This document shows, in pieces, positions 7,540-16,187 of a stretch of 64,000 nucleotides of DNA. The notes beneath the pieces are model-generated. The model did no database searches. It was not told where the DNA came from and saw only the letters and a program-made list of their open reading frames with translations. Position 1 is the stretch's first letter, and each line of letters begins with the position of its first letter. The translations under genes and the position numbers were made by a program. Source of the DNA: DASRWI01 sp035654655 (GTDB taxonomy: Bacteria > Bacteroidota > Ignavibacteria > Ignavibacteriales > Ignavibacteriaceae). The stretch lies in contig DASRWI010000031.1 of NCBI GenBank assembly GCA_035654655.1, positions 62,001 through 126,000 on the forward strand, written 5' to 3'.

Positions 7540-9500
7540 TGATATACAGTGAAGAAAAAATACCTCTTTGGATTCCTTCAGAAAAAAGAATAAATGAATC
7601 TAATATGAATTCATTTGTTAGATACCTTGAACAACTTACCGGAAATAATTTTACTCATTATGATGAACTTTATAAATGGTCAATAGAAAACATTGAGGAA
7701 TTCTGGAAATCCATTTTGGTATTATCTGGATTAATTCACTCTGAAAGTTATACTGAAGTACTTGATGATATTAAAATGCCGGGAGCAAAATGGTTTAAGG
7801 GAGCTAAACTTAATTTTGCTGAAAATTTATTAAAATATAAAGATACACACATAGCATTAATAGGAGTAAGAGAAAATAATTTTGAAGTAAGGATTACTTA
7901 TCAAGAATTGTACAAATATGTTTCCTCTTGTGCCACTGCATTAAAGAAATTAGGAGTTGAAAAAGGAGATAGGGTTGCTGCATATATAAGTAATATTCCA
8001 GAAGCGGTTATAATGATGTTGGCTGCTACTTCGATTGGGGCTTTATGGTCATCAGCTTCTCCAGATTTTGGAGTTCAGGCAGTATTAGATAGATTCAATC
8101 AAATAGAACCTAAAGTTTTATTTACTTCAGAAAATTATTTTTATCACGGCAAGCTGATTAACAATAAAGAAAAAATTAATGCTATTGTTAAAGAAATAAA
8201 ATCGTTAAAGAGTCTTATAATTGTTCCGGATGAGAATGATTTAAATAAATTAGAAAATAAAGAAATATCTAAATTCAATTTTAAAGATGTAGTTTCTTTC
8301 AATGATTTACTTAAGAATGAAGAAGAATTAGTTTTTGAACATTTTCCTTTTGACCATCCTGTATATATTATGTATTCATCAGGAACTACAGGGAAACCTA
8401 AATGTATTGTACACGGAGCAGGGGGAACATTATTACAGCATTATAAAGAACTTGCTTTGCATACTGATTTAAAACGTCACGATGTAATTTTTTATTATAC
8501 CACTACAGGATGGATGATGTGGAACTGGCTTATCAGTTCATTGCAAATTGGAGCTACTATAGTTTTATATGATGGAAGTCCTCTTTATCCGGATGTTTCT
8601 TTTTTATGGAAGTTAATTGACAATTTGGGAATAACAATATTTGGAACCAGTCCAAAATATTTAACTGCTATTATGAAGGAAAAGTATATTCCGAAGAATG
8701 AAACATCCTTAACTTCATTAAGAACTATTTTATCTACTGGTTCGCCTTTGTCAGATGAAAATTTTAGATGGGTTTATAAAAATGTAAAGGATGATGTTTT
8801 GCTTTCCTCTATATCGGGAGGTACAGACATTATTTCCTGCTTTATGTTAGGCAACCCTTTACTTCCAGTTTATAGTGAAGAAATCCAGTGTAGAGGTTTG
8901 GGAATGGCAGTTGAAGCTTATAATTCTAAAAATGAATCAACTATTGAAGCGAAAGGGGAATTAGTGTGCACAAAGCCATTTGTATCAATGCCCTTATACT
9001 TTTGGAATGACCCAAACGGTGAGAAGTATTTTAATTCTTATTTCAATTACTATCCTAATGTCTGGAGACATGGGGATTATATAAGAATTACAAACAATGG
9101 GGGAGTTATAATTTATGGACGTTCAGATGCTACATTAAATCCAGGTGGAGTAAGGATTGGTACGGCGGAAATCTACAATGTTGTTGAAAAAATTGAATAT
9201 GTTATTGACTGCATAGCAGCAGGTAAAAACATAAAAAATGATGTACAGATTTATCTTTTTGTTGTCCTTAAAGATAAAACTTTAGATGATAATTTAATTG
9301 CTTTAATAAAACAAAAAATTAGAAACGAGCTTTCACCAAAGCATGTTCCTTCAAAAATATTTCAGGTAAATGAAATACCACATACTATAAACGGAAAGAA
9401 AGTTGAAATTGCAGTCACTAAAACTATTAATGGCGAAACTGTTGAGAATATTGATTCCGTTTCTAATCCTGATTCTTTAAAACAATTCGAAATATATTAA
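7539..9500 (+). CDS. Acetoacetyl-CoA synthetase
   Basis: An ANL-family ligase of 653 residues that activates acetoacetate with ATP and CoA. Visible are the N-terminal ACS-type domain (MPGAKWFKGAKLNFAENLL), the AMP-binding P-loop MYSSGTTGKPKC near residues 276-288, the TTGWMMWNWL segment typical of acetoacetyl- and acetyl-CoA synthetases, YGRSDATLNPGGVRIGTAEIY, and the C-terminal catalytic lysine in HTINGKKVE near residue 618. It starts within the stop of the previous gene (TAATG) and closes the operon, using the acetoacetate released by the FAH-type enzyme. A propionyl- or acetyl-CoA role is less likely given PGAKWF and the context. Confidence 0.93.
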   Translation: MIYSEEKIPLWIPSEKRINESNMNSFVRYLEQLTGNNFTHYDELYKWSIENIEEFWKSILVLSGLIHSESYTEVLDDIKMPGAKWFKGAKLNFAENLLKYKDTHIALIGVRENNFEVRITYQELYKYVSSCATALKKLGVEKGDRVAAYISNIPEAVIMMLAATSIGALWSSASPDFGVQAVLDRFNQIEPKVLFTSENYFYHGKLINNKEKINAIVKEIKSLKSLIIVPDENDLNKLENKEISKFNFKDVVSFNDLLKNEEELVFEHFPFDHPVYIMYSSGTTGKPKCIVHGAGGTLLQHYKELALHTDLKRHDVIFYYTTTGWMMWNWLISSLQIGATIVLYDGSPLYPDVSFLWKLIDNLGITIFGTSPKYLTAIMKEKYIPKNETSLTSLRTILSTGSPLSDENFRWVYKNVKDDVLLSSISGGTDIISCFMLGNPLLPVYSEEIQCRGLGMAVEAYNSKNESTIEAKGELVCTKPFVSMPLYFWNDPNGEKYFNSYFNYYPNVWRHGDYIRITNNGGVIIYGRSDATLNPGGVRIGTAEIYNVVEKIEYVIDCIAAGKNIKNDVQIYLFVVLKDKTLDDNLIALIKQKIRNELSPKHVPSKIFQVNEIPHTINGKKVEIAVTKTINGETVENIDSVSNPDSLKQFEIY

Positions 9501-9510
9501 TTCTGGTAAC

Positions 9511-9534
9511 TATTTTTGTAAAGTCTTATCTTTG
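9511..9534 (+). promoter_or_regulatory. Candidate Bacteroidota-type promoter with two TAnnTTTG boxes
   Basis: Two copies of the -7 element TAnnTTTG occur in tandem: TATTTTTG at 9511-9518 and TATCTTTG at 9527-9534, 12-28 bases before the next start codon. In Bacteroidota the partner is TTG about 19-21 bases upstream; I do not find a clean one, so this is a weak call. Confidence 0.35.
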
Positions 9535-9545
9535 TCATATCAATA

Positions 9546-10361
9546 ATGATTAATATGACTAAAATAATTTGTAAAATATTATTAACAATTCTTTTGGGCA
9601 GCAATTTTATTTTTGCTCAAAATTTTTCCATCAAATTTTTTCCTGAGAAGAAATTTTATGAAAAACATTTTGCTGATGCAATTGCTCAACAATTTTCCAT
9701 AACAAAGAATTTTGAAACACCTCAGTGGTTTGGCAATATAGGAGCTGAACTTACATTAACTGAATTAAGTATTATGGAAAATAAGTTTCAACTTTCCGTA
9801 GGCTCAACTGTTTTCAACACATTAATTAAAACTCCCGGACATATCCAGGTTTACACTGCTGATTACCTTGTTGATTTTTATTTGGATAAACCATTGATAA
9901 ATGATTTAGTTGGAAGACTTATTTGGGGACATTTAAGTGCTCACTATGCTGATGATGGAATACTTGAACTTAATAATTATTCTATTAGTTATGTAAGAGA
10001 TTATGTTGGATTAGCTATTCAAAATAAAATAAATGCTATTGATGGGAAAGTTTATGGAAGTCTTTATTATAACTTTCATAATGAGCCTATGTTAGATAAA
10101 AAGATTACTTTTGCTTTAGGATTGGATGCAGGTAAAGAAATTTTCAAAGATGTTCTTCTATATGGAGCGATTGATTTAAAGTTTAAATCTGAAGTTAATT
10201 ATGGAACTACTCAGAGTTATCAGGCGGGATTTAGATTCCCTTTTGGAGGAAATAAGAATTTTAGATTGGCTTATACTCATAGAAGAGGATTTGAAGAACG
10301 AGGACAATTATTTAATATAAAATCTATTAAAAATAATCTTGGGATATATTTCGATTTTTAG
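9546..10361 (+). CDS. DUF1207-like outer-membrane protein
   Basis: A 271-residue exported protein: signal peptide to about residue 24 (hydrophobic ILLTILLGSNFIFAQ), then beta-rich sequence ending in IYFDF, a typical barrel C-terminus. The region with RLIWGHLSAHYADD, followed by NNYSISYVRDYVG, resembles DUF1207, where a WGH/HxSxHxGD motif is conserved. Function of that family is not known; an enzymatic role on lipids or glycans is only a guess. The start at 9546 gives MINMTK; the second ATG at 9555 (MTK) is equally plausible. The next envelope gene begins one base after the stop, so the two are probably co-expressed. Confidence 0.6.
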   Translation: MINMTKIICKILLTILLGSNFIFAQNFSIKFFPEKKFYEKHFADAIAQQFSITKNFETPQWFGNIGAELTLTELSIMENKFQLSVGSTVFNTLIKTPGHIQVYTADYLVDFYLDKPLINDLVGRLIWGHLSAHYADDGILELNNYSISYVRDYVGLAIQNKINAIDGKVYGSLYYNFHNEPMLDKKITFALGLDAGKEIFKDVLLYGAIDLKFKSEVNYGTTQSYQAGFRFPFGGNKNFRLAYTHRRGFEERGQLFNIKSIKNNLGIYFDF

Positions 10362-10362
10362 T

Positions 10363-11223
10363 TTGAAGAAAATAACTTTAATATTACTCCTGCTTTCAGT
10401 CAGCTATTCCTTTCCTCAGGATAAACTACAAAATGACAGCATTTCTACATGCAGCAGAATTTTCACTAAAAAAAATATTTCAGTAGCGGCTGTTTCAGCT
10501 GTTTACATTAGCTCATTATATGATGCTTATAAAATATGGTGGGAAGATGATAAGAGACCATTTACTTTTCAGAAAAGAGTAGATTGGTTTGGTCCTTATA
10601 ATGATTTGGGAATAGACAAACTTGGGCATATGTATACTTCTTATTTCTTCTATAAGTTAGAAAGGGATATTTTTTTATGGGGAGGATTTGAGCCAAATAA
10701 AGCTAAATGGATGGCTGGTGGATTAAGTTTTGCAATGGCGTTGATAATAGAAGTCGGAGATGGTTTTTCAAGATATGGCTTTGATTATCAAGATTTAACT
10801 TTTAACAGCATTGGCTTAGCTTATGGGGTATTACAGGATGAAATACCTTTTCTTCAGAATATAAATTTGAAGTGGAGCTATTATCCTCCGGAAGGTTTCG
10901 TCTTCCCTCCACGTTTTTCTGAGCACTATGATGGTCATATATATTGGTTAACGTTTGACTTACATAATATGTTTTACTCTTCTTTTGGGAAATATATTCC
11001 AGAATACATTCAACCTGCTATAGGATACAGCGTGGGAAACAAAGCTCAATTGAGGGAGTACACACTTGGAATCGATATAAATTTGTTACCTTTTTTCAGG
11101 AACTCGGATAATGAATATTTAAATTATTTGGGGAACTTGATTAACCTATTTCATATTCCATCTCCAGGTATTAAATTTACCGAAACAAATAAACCAGAAT
11201 ATAAATTATTTTTATTGAACTAA
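10363..11223 (+). CDS. DUF2279-family envelope protein
   Basis: The frame is open from a TTG at 10339, but the TTG at 10363 is preferred: it gives MKKITLILLLLSVSYSFPQ, a normal signal peptide, and begins one base after the upstream stop. The mature protein contains DKLGHMYTSYFF and IIEVGDGFSRYGFDYQDLTFNSIG, the conserved core of DUF2279 (YfiM-like putative periplasmic/outer-membrane lipoproteins), flanked by short hydrophobic stretches (SVAAVSAVYISS and GGLSFAMALII). No lipobox cysteine follows the signal peptide. The length of ~286 residues is longer than the minimal domain, with a C-terminal part that looks beta-rich. Function unknown. Confidence 0.65.
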   Translation: MKKITLILLLLSVSYSFPQDKLQNDSISTCSRIFTKKNISVAAVSAVYISSLYDAYKIWWEDDKRPFTFQKRVDWFGPYNDLGIDKLGHMYTSYFFYKLERDIFLWGGFEPNKAKWMAGGLSFAMALIIEVGDGFSRYGFDYQDLTFNSIGLAYGVLQDEIPFLQNINLKWSYYPPEGFVFPPRFSEHYDGHIYWLTFDLHNMFYSSFGKYIPEYIQPAIGYSVGNKAQLREYTLGIDINLLPFFRNSDNEYLNYLGNLINLFHIPSPGIKFTETNKPEYKLFLLN

Positions 11224-11232
11224 TGGGCCTAA

Positions 11233-11544
11233 ATGAACTTTAAAGCAGAATTAAAAGATAAAATACTTACACAATCAGTATTATTAACAAGAGCAACTAA
11301 AAAAGAATCAGAAGAATTTAAAGAAATATTACTTACCAAAATTAAAGAGGGGAATACTTACTTAGTAATTGACCTTACCTTATGTGAGTTTATTGATTCC
11401 ACTTTTTTAAGTGCACTCATAAGCGGACTTAAAGAAGTTAAAAAGCAGAATGGCATAATTAAAATTTTAGCCAAGCACCAGGAAGTTTTATCTTTGCTTG
11501 ATAAAACAGGTATGGGAAAAGTTTTTGAGATAGAAAGAGTTTAA
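11233..11544 (+). CDS. STAS-domain protein (anti-sigma factor antagonist type)
   Basis: A single STAS domain of 103 residues. The signature LVIDLTLCEFIDSTFLSALISGL (split here as LVIDLTLC, EFIDSTFL, SALISGL) contains D55-S56, the position phosphorylated by SpoIIAB/RsbW-type kinases in known antagonists. It begins nine bases after the envelope gene and has no kinase, phosphatase or sigma factor beside it. It may be an anti-sigma antagonist in a partner-switching circuit, or a STAS subunit of a lipid-transport system; the neighbouring envelope genes do not decide this. Confidence 0.85.
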   Translation: MNFKAELKDKILTQSVLLTRATKKESEEFKEILLTKIKEGNTYLVIDLTLCEFIDSTFLSALISGLKEVKKQNGIIKILAKHQEVLSLLDKTGMGKVFEIERV

Positions 11545-11812
11545 TAGAGTCATAAAAATTTTTTTTATCAATGTCAAAAGCAGTGTGAATAAAAATTCTA
11601 CAAATTCATAAAAAAAAGTAAAATTATTTAGTTTTTTTCTTTACTTGCCACATTATTGTTGCTAAGTTTGATGTATACATTTAAATTTTTTTCTACATGT
11701 TTTACTTGGTTAGTTCCTTTTTTAAGTTCCTCGGAATAAATCTTTATAAAGAAAAGATTTTCAAATTTACATTTCTTTTTACTCATCTAAATATATCAGG
11801 AGTTTAATTTTT

Positions 11813-12934
11813 ATGGATGGCTTATTTGTGGGATTATTGCAAATGACCTGGCAGCAAGCAGTTATGATTTGCATAGGCGGTTTATTAATCTACCTGGCAA
11901 TAGCAAAGGAATATGAACCTGCTTTGCTATTACCAATAGGTTTTGGAGCAATTTTAGCGAACATTCCTCTTTCAGCTGCAATAGATCAATTTACAGGTGG
12001 AGTTCATACTGAAGGTGCTTTAACTTATTTTTTTAAAGTGGGAATATTAACGGAAGTATTTCCTCTTTTAATATTTGTTGCTGTAGGTGCGATGATAGAT
12101 TTTTCGCCCTTGTTCAAAAATCCAATGCTTCTTCTATTTGGAGCAGCAGCACAATTTGGAATTTTCTTTACAATGTCTGCAGCTACAGTATTTGGATTCA
12201 GCTTAAAGCAGGCAGCATCAATAGGTATAATAGGTGCAGCAGATGGACCAACATCAATTTATGTTGCTTCACGTTTTGCTAAAGATTTACTTGGACCAAT
12301 TTCTGTTGCGGCATACTCTTATATGGCTTTAGTTCCTATTATTCAGCCTCCTGTTATTAGGGCTTTGACTACTAAAGCTGAAAGAAGAATAAGGATGGAA
12401 GGTTCTGCTCATAGTGTTTCAAGAACTACTTTAATTTTATTCCCAATTATTGTTACAGTAATGGCTGGAATAATTGCACCATCATCAGTAGCATTGATTG
12501 GATTTTTAATGTTTGGGAATTTAATAAGGGAATGCGGTGTTCTAAATAAACTGTCACTCGCTGCTCAAAATGAATTAGCAAGTCTCGTTACACTTCTACT
12601 TGGAATTTCAATTGCAGCAACAATGACTGCTGATAAATTCCTTAAGGTTGATACAATGATAATTATTGGTTTAGGATTGTTTGCATTCATCTTTGACACA
12701 GCTGGAGGAGTTTTATTTGCAAAATTTTTAAATCTTTTTGTAAAAAAGAAAATAAATCCAATGGTAGGAGCAGCAGGTATTTCAGCATTTCCAATGTCAG
12801 CAAGAGTAATACATAATATGGGACAGAAAGAGGACCAGTTTAATTATCTACTTATGCATGCTGTTAGTGCTAATGTAGCTGGGCAAATTGGTTCTGTTAT
12901 TGCCGGCGGTTTAATTTTAGCTTTAGTGATATAA
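11813..12934 (+). CDS. mmdB: Sodium ion-translocating decarboxylase, beta (membrane) subunit
   Basis: A multi-spanning membrane protein of 373 residues of the OadB/GcdB/MmdB family, which decarboxylates the carboxybiotin carrier and exports Na+. Visible are the N-terminal helices from QAVMICIGGLLIYLAI, GVGILTEVFPLLIFVAVGAMIDF-like segments, the essential aspartate D144 in GIIGAADGPTSIYVAS, and the C-terminal AGISAFPMSARVIHNMGQ motif. The call as the methylmalonyl-CoA form is inferred from mutase, epimerase and carboxyltransferase genes at 23-27 kb; oxaloacetate or glutaconyl-CoA forms share this subunit. SD AGGAG precedes the ATG. Downstream is the small OadG-type subunit, 10 bases away. Confidence 0.92.
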   Translation: MDGLFVGLLQMTWQQAVMICIGGLLIYLAIAKEYEPALLLPIGFGAILANIPLSAAIDQFTGGVHTEGALTYFFKVGILTEVFPLLIFVAVGAMIDFSPLFKNPMLLLFGAAAQFGIFFTMSAATVFGFSLKQAASIGIIGAADGPTSIYVASRFAKDLLGPISVAAYSYMALVPIIQPPVIRALTTKAERRIRMEGSAHSVSRTTLILFPIIVTVMAGIIAPSSVALIGFLMFGNLIRECGVLNKLSLAAQNELASLVTLLLGISIAATMTADKFLKVDTMIIIGLGLFAFIFDTAGGVLFAKFLNLFVKKKINPMVGAAGISAFPMSARVIHNMGQKEDQFNYLLMHAVSANVAGQIGSVIAGGLILALVI

Positions 12935-12944
12935 GGAGGAAGAA

Positions 12945-13214
12945 ATGGATACAACAAAAATTATTGATTCATTAACAAGTAATCATTTAGTTAGTGATAC
13001 TCTACATCTACATCAGGTAAATACAATAAAAGATAGTATTTCAAATACTCAAGATGTATTTAATTCAGCATTCACTAAAGATGCTGTAAATAATCTTTGG
13101 CCTGCTTTAGAAGTTACCGTGAAAGGTATGGGAGGAATTTTTATTTTTATGGTAATCTTCTTTTTTATTATCCAGGGATTAGATAAATTATTCCCTAAAA
13201 AAGAAGAGAATTAA
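12945..13214 (+). CDS. OadG/MmdD-type small subunit, membrane-anchor part
   Basis: An 89-residue protein with one TM helix near its C-terminus, in LEVTVKGMGGIFIFMVIF, followed by IIQGLDKLFPKKEEN. That pattern (VTVxGMGxVFxxLxxL then a charged tail) is the membrane part of the OadG gamma/delta subunit, which holds the decarboxylase complex together. A strong SD (AAGGAGGA) lies just upstream and the gene follows mmdB directly. Unusually, the TM helix is at the C-terminal end and the soluble tail normally present after it is missing; a matching tail appears as a separate gene at 23358-23621. Confidence 0.8.
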   Translation: MDTTKIIDSLTSNHLVSDTLHLHQVNTIKDSISNTQDVFNSAFTKDAVNNLWPALEVTVKGMGGIFIFMVIFFFIIQGLDKLFPKKEEN

Positions 13215-13228
13215 TACGGAGAAATTTT

Positions 13229-14167
13229 ATGGCAGTTATTGGCGTTGATGTTGGCGGGACTAAAATATCGGGTGCTATTTTCTTTGATGAGAAGATGCAT
13301 AATAAGATTATAAATCAAATTGGTGACAAAGAAGGAAAGGAAGTTGGTCAAATAATAAAAAATATTATTAACAAGCTTCTTGAAGAATCTGTAATCAAGC
13401 AATTTGTTATCGAGGGAATTGGTATTTCTGTCCCGGGAATTTATTATGCTAAAACTGGAGAAGTCTGGGCACCAAATATAAAAGGATGGGATAATTATCC
13501 TTTATTAGAAGAGGTTGAGCCTTTAGTTGCAAAAAATTCCATTAAGATTAAAATAGATAGTGACAGAGCTTGTTATATCTTAGGTGAAGTATGGCAAGGT
13601 TCTGCAAAGAATTATAATGATGCTATTTTTATGGCAGTAGGAACAGGCATAGGTGCCGGTATTCTTATCAATGGAAATATCCTTAGAGGTTCAAATGATA
13701 TTGCAGGTGCAGTTGGCTGGTTAGCTTTGGATAAACCTTTCTATGATAAATATATTAATTATGGCTGTTTTGAATATAACGCATCTGGAGATGGTATTGC
13801 CAGAGTTGCTAATGAACTTCTTGCAAACAAAAAAGATTACAATGGTATACTAAAAGGTAAACAAGTAACATCTTATGATGTATTTGATGCTTATGATAAA
13901 GATGATGAAATTGCAAAGGAAACCATAAAAATTGCCATCGAATTTTGGGGTATGGCTGCTGCAAATTTTGTGAGTATATTTAATCCTGAAGTTATAATTT
14001 TTGGCGGAGGTGTATTTGGTCCTGCAGTTAGATTTATCGACCAGATTTATGAAGAAGCCAAAAAATGGGCACAACCAATAAGTATTAAACAGGTAAAGTT
14101 TTTACCAACTTCAATTGGTTCAGACGCTGGCTTGATTGGTGCCGGTTATTTAGCAATCAAAGAATAA
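13229..14167 (+). CDS. ROK-family sugar kinase-like protein
   Basis: A 312-residue ROK protein. The N-terminal phosphate loop GVDVGGTKISGAIF, the catalytic aspartate region KIDSDRACYILGEVW, the second phosphate loop MAVGTGIGAGILING and the adenosine loop IIFGGGVFGPA are all visible. Two ROK hallmarks are altered: the substrate-binding E-x-G-H is AVGW here, and the zinc motif CxCGxxGC is reduced to one cysteine in NYGCFEYNASG. The family comprises glucokinases, N-acetylglucosamine/mannosamine kinases and repressors; no DNA-binding domain is present, so a kinase for a sugar or amino sugar is most likely. It heads a ROK-MFS-SIS gene set with SD GGAG. Confidence 0.88.
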   Translation: MAVIGVDVGGTKISGAIFFDEKMHNKIINQIGDKEGKEVGQIIKNIINKLLEESVIKQFVIEGIGISVPGIYYAKTGEVWAPNIKGWDNYPLLEEVEPLVAKNSIKIKIDSDRACYILGEVWQGSAKNYNDAIFMAVGTGIGAGILINGNILRGSNDIAGAVGWLALDKPFYDKYINYGCFEYNASGDGIARVANELLANKKDYNGILKGKQVTSYDVFDAYDKDDEIAKETIKIAIEFWGMAAANFVSIFNPEVIIFGGGVFGPAVRFIDQIYEEAKKWAQPISIKQVKFLPTSIGSDAGLIGAGYLAIKE

Positions 14168-14190
14168 TTTTATAAATAAACTTAAAAACT

Positions 14191-15333
14191 ATGTATAATA
14201 AAAAACTTGTTTTCGCAGCTGCCTGCTTAGGTATGCTTCTTTTCGGAATTGTCCTTACCTCATTAGGTTCTATACTACCTGTAATTACTGAAAGATTTCA
14301 TATGGACCAACTTACAGCAGGTTCATTGGTTTCTATTCTTCCCTTTGGTGTTTTAGCAGGTTCATTAATATTTGGTCCTATTGTGGATAAATATGGATAT
14401 AAATTTGTTTTAATAACCTGTATTATACTTGTACTTTTCGGGTTGCAGGGATTAAATGCAAACGAATTTTATTTACTTCAATTAGGAATTTTCTTAATTG
14501 GTTTTGGCGGTGGTGTAATAAATGGTGGAACAAATGCATTAGTTGCTGATATCAGTGATGAAAAAGGTGCTAACCTTAGCTTGTTAGGAGTATTCTTTGG
14601 AATCGGTGCTTTAGGATTACCATCATTACTAAGTATTTTCCCTGGATTACAAAGTACGATTATTAATGCTGTTGGTATCTTTATGTCTCTTCCATTAATT
14701 TTTATTTTAGCTGTAAGATTTCCTGCTCCAAAAAATCCTCAAGGATTTCCATTAATGGAAAGTGGTAAACTGTTAAAGAGTCCCGTGTTATACTTATTAA
14801 GTTTTGTTCTCTTCTTTGAAAGTGGAATGGAAGGAATGGTAAGTAACTGGACAACAACTTTTATCAGCAAAACATTAGTTGAAAAAAGTGAATTGGCTTT
14901 GGTGGTTTTATCATCTCATATTGCAGGACTGACAGTTGCACGTTTAATTTTGGGGTGGGTATTAAAAAAGGTCTCACCTGTTAAAGTTCTGTATGCCTCT
15001 ATCGGTATAATCATTCTTTCTGCTGTCATAATAATTCTCTCAAATAATATAAATCTTTCAATTATTGGATTTGCATTATTAGGTGCAGGTTTTGCTGCAG
15101 GTTTCCCGATTACATTAGGTTTTGTTGGAGAAAATTTTCCAAAGTTATCAGGTACTGCATTCAGTATCGCATTAGTTATTGCTCTTGTTGGCAATATGCT
15201 TATTAACTACATAATGGGAGCCGTATCTTATTATACTCATATTAGCAATATGCCATTAGTTCTTGGTATATGTGCAATATTGATGTTGGTTTTAATTTCT
15301 TTTTATTCAAAAAAATATATTACAAAAAGTTAG
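14191..15333 (+). CDS. MFS transporter, sugar-type
   Basis: About 12 hydrophobic segments in 380 residues. The motif-A-like loop GPIVDKYGYKFVL lies between the second and third helices, and a symmetrical ARLILGWVLKKVSPVKVLYAS follows in the second half, as in the major facilitator superfamily. The short loops and length resemble the FucP/NagP sugar-H+ group. It lies 23 bases after the ROK gene and 12 before the SIS gene, so uptake of the sugar handled by those proteins is a reasonable inference. Substrate cannot be read from the sequence. Confidence 0.88.
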   Translation: MYNKKLVFAAACLGMLLFGIVLTSLGSILPVITERFHMDQLTAGSLVSILPFGVLAGSLIFGPIVDKYGYKFVLITCIILVLFGLQGLNANEFYLLQLGIFLIGFGGGVINGGTNALVADISDEKGANLSLLGVFFGIGALGLPSLLSIFPGLQSTIINAVGIFMSLPLIFILAVRFPAPKNPQGFPLMESGKLLKSPVLYLLSFVLFFESGMEGMVSNWTTTFISKTLVEKSELALVVLSSHIAGLTVARLILGWVLKKVSPVKVLYASIGIIILSAVIIILSNNINLSIIGFALLGAGFAAGFPITLGFVGENFPKLSGTAFSIALVIALVGNMLINYIMGAVSYYTHISNMPLVLGICAILMLVLISFYSKKYITKS

Positions 15334-15345
15334 GAGAAAATATAA

Positions 15346-16110
15346 ATGTCGTTAGCTATTGAATGGCTTAATAATGCCCGCAAGGTAATGGATAATATTG
15401 AAAAGACACAGATGGACAATATTAGAAAAGCTGCTGAAGTTATGGCTGATACAATCGAAGCCGGCAGATGGGTTCATACATTTGGATGTGGTCACGCTAC
15501 TTTACCTATTGAAGAGATGTATCCTCGTATTGGCGGTTTTGTTGGATTTCATCCGTTAGTTGAATTGCCACTCACCTTTTTTACCAACATTGTTGGGCAA
15601 ATGGGTGTCCATCAATTTGTTTTCTTAGAAAGAGTTGAAGGTTACGGAGTTGAGATTATGAAAGGACACACTTTTGATACAAGAGATTGTGTCTGGTTAT
15701 TCTCTCATACAGGTATTAATAATGTAAATATTGATGTAGCTCTTGAAGCTAAGAAAAAAGGAATGAAAGTAATTGTTTATGGTTCTGCCGCTAATGCAAA
15801 AGGAAAAGTTACAAGACATTCATCAGGCAAAACTATTTTTGATATAGCTGATATTGTTGTTGATTCCTGTGCTCCAATTGAAGATGCATCAGTTGTACTT
15901 AAAAATCATAAAGATAAAATTGGTCCTGTTTCTACTATGGCTTTTGTAACTACAGTTTGGATGACAGTTACAACTGTTGCCGAAATATTAGCTGATAGAG
16001 GTGTTAAGCTTTATATTCATCCTTCACACAATGTTCCAGGTGATACTACTGCTAAAGAAAGACTTGATGAAGCTTTAGCTGAATACAAGAAGAGAGTAGC
16101 AGGAGTTTAG
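15346..16110 (+). CDS. SIS-domain sugar isomerase-like protein (UPF0309 type)
   Basis: A 254-residue protein built on a sugar-isomerase (SIS) fold. Visible are an N-terminal helical region, the phosphosugar-binding loop WVHTFGCGHATLPIEEM near residue 45, FSHTGINNVNIDVALEAKKKG typical of the SIS serine/threonine loop, and a C-terminal ILADRG...HPSHNVPG segment. These match the UPF0309 group, whose substrate is not established; related SIS proteins work on amino-sugar phosphates. SD AGGAG lies eight bases upstream. It is the last gene of the ROK-MFS-SIS set and is followed by a strong terminator. nagA 4.7 kb away suggests amino-sugar use. Confidence 0.85.
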   Translation: MSLAIEWLNNARKVMDNIEKTQMDNIRKAAEVMADTIEAGRWVHTFGCGHATLPIEEMYPRIGGFVGFHPLVELPLTFFTNIVGQMGVHQFVFLERVEGYGVEIMKGHTFDTRDCVWLFSHTGINNVNIDVALEAKKKGMKVIVYGSAANAKGKVTRHSSGKTIFDIADIVVDSCAPIEDASVVLKNHKDKIGPVSTMAFVTTVWMTVTTVAEILADRGVKLYIHPSHNVPGDTTAKERLDEALAEYKKRVAGV

Positions 16111-16123
16111 TTTATTTTTTTTA

Positions 16124-16150
16124 GGGCAGTATTTTCATACTGCCTTTTTT
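16124..16150 (+). terminator. Rho-independent terminator after the SIS gene
   Basis: Perfect 7-bp stem GGCAGTA/TACTGCC (16125-16131 and 16138-16144), 6-base loop, then six T. It ends the ROK-MFS-SIS transcript. Confidence 0.88.
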
Positions 16151-16187
16151 ATTTAGTTTTTATGTTCAAAAAATTTCAAGGAACTAT

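Noticed and set aside
11738..11760. Inverted repeat AAATCTTT/AAAGATTT upstream of mmdB as a terminator or operator
   Set aside because: Only 8 A/T-rich pairs without a T-run; likely chance in this composition.
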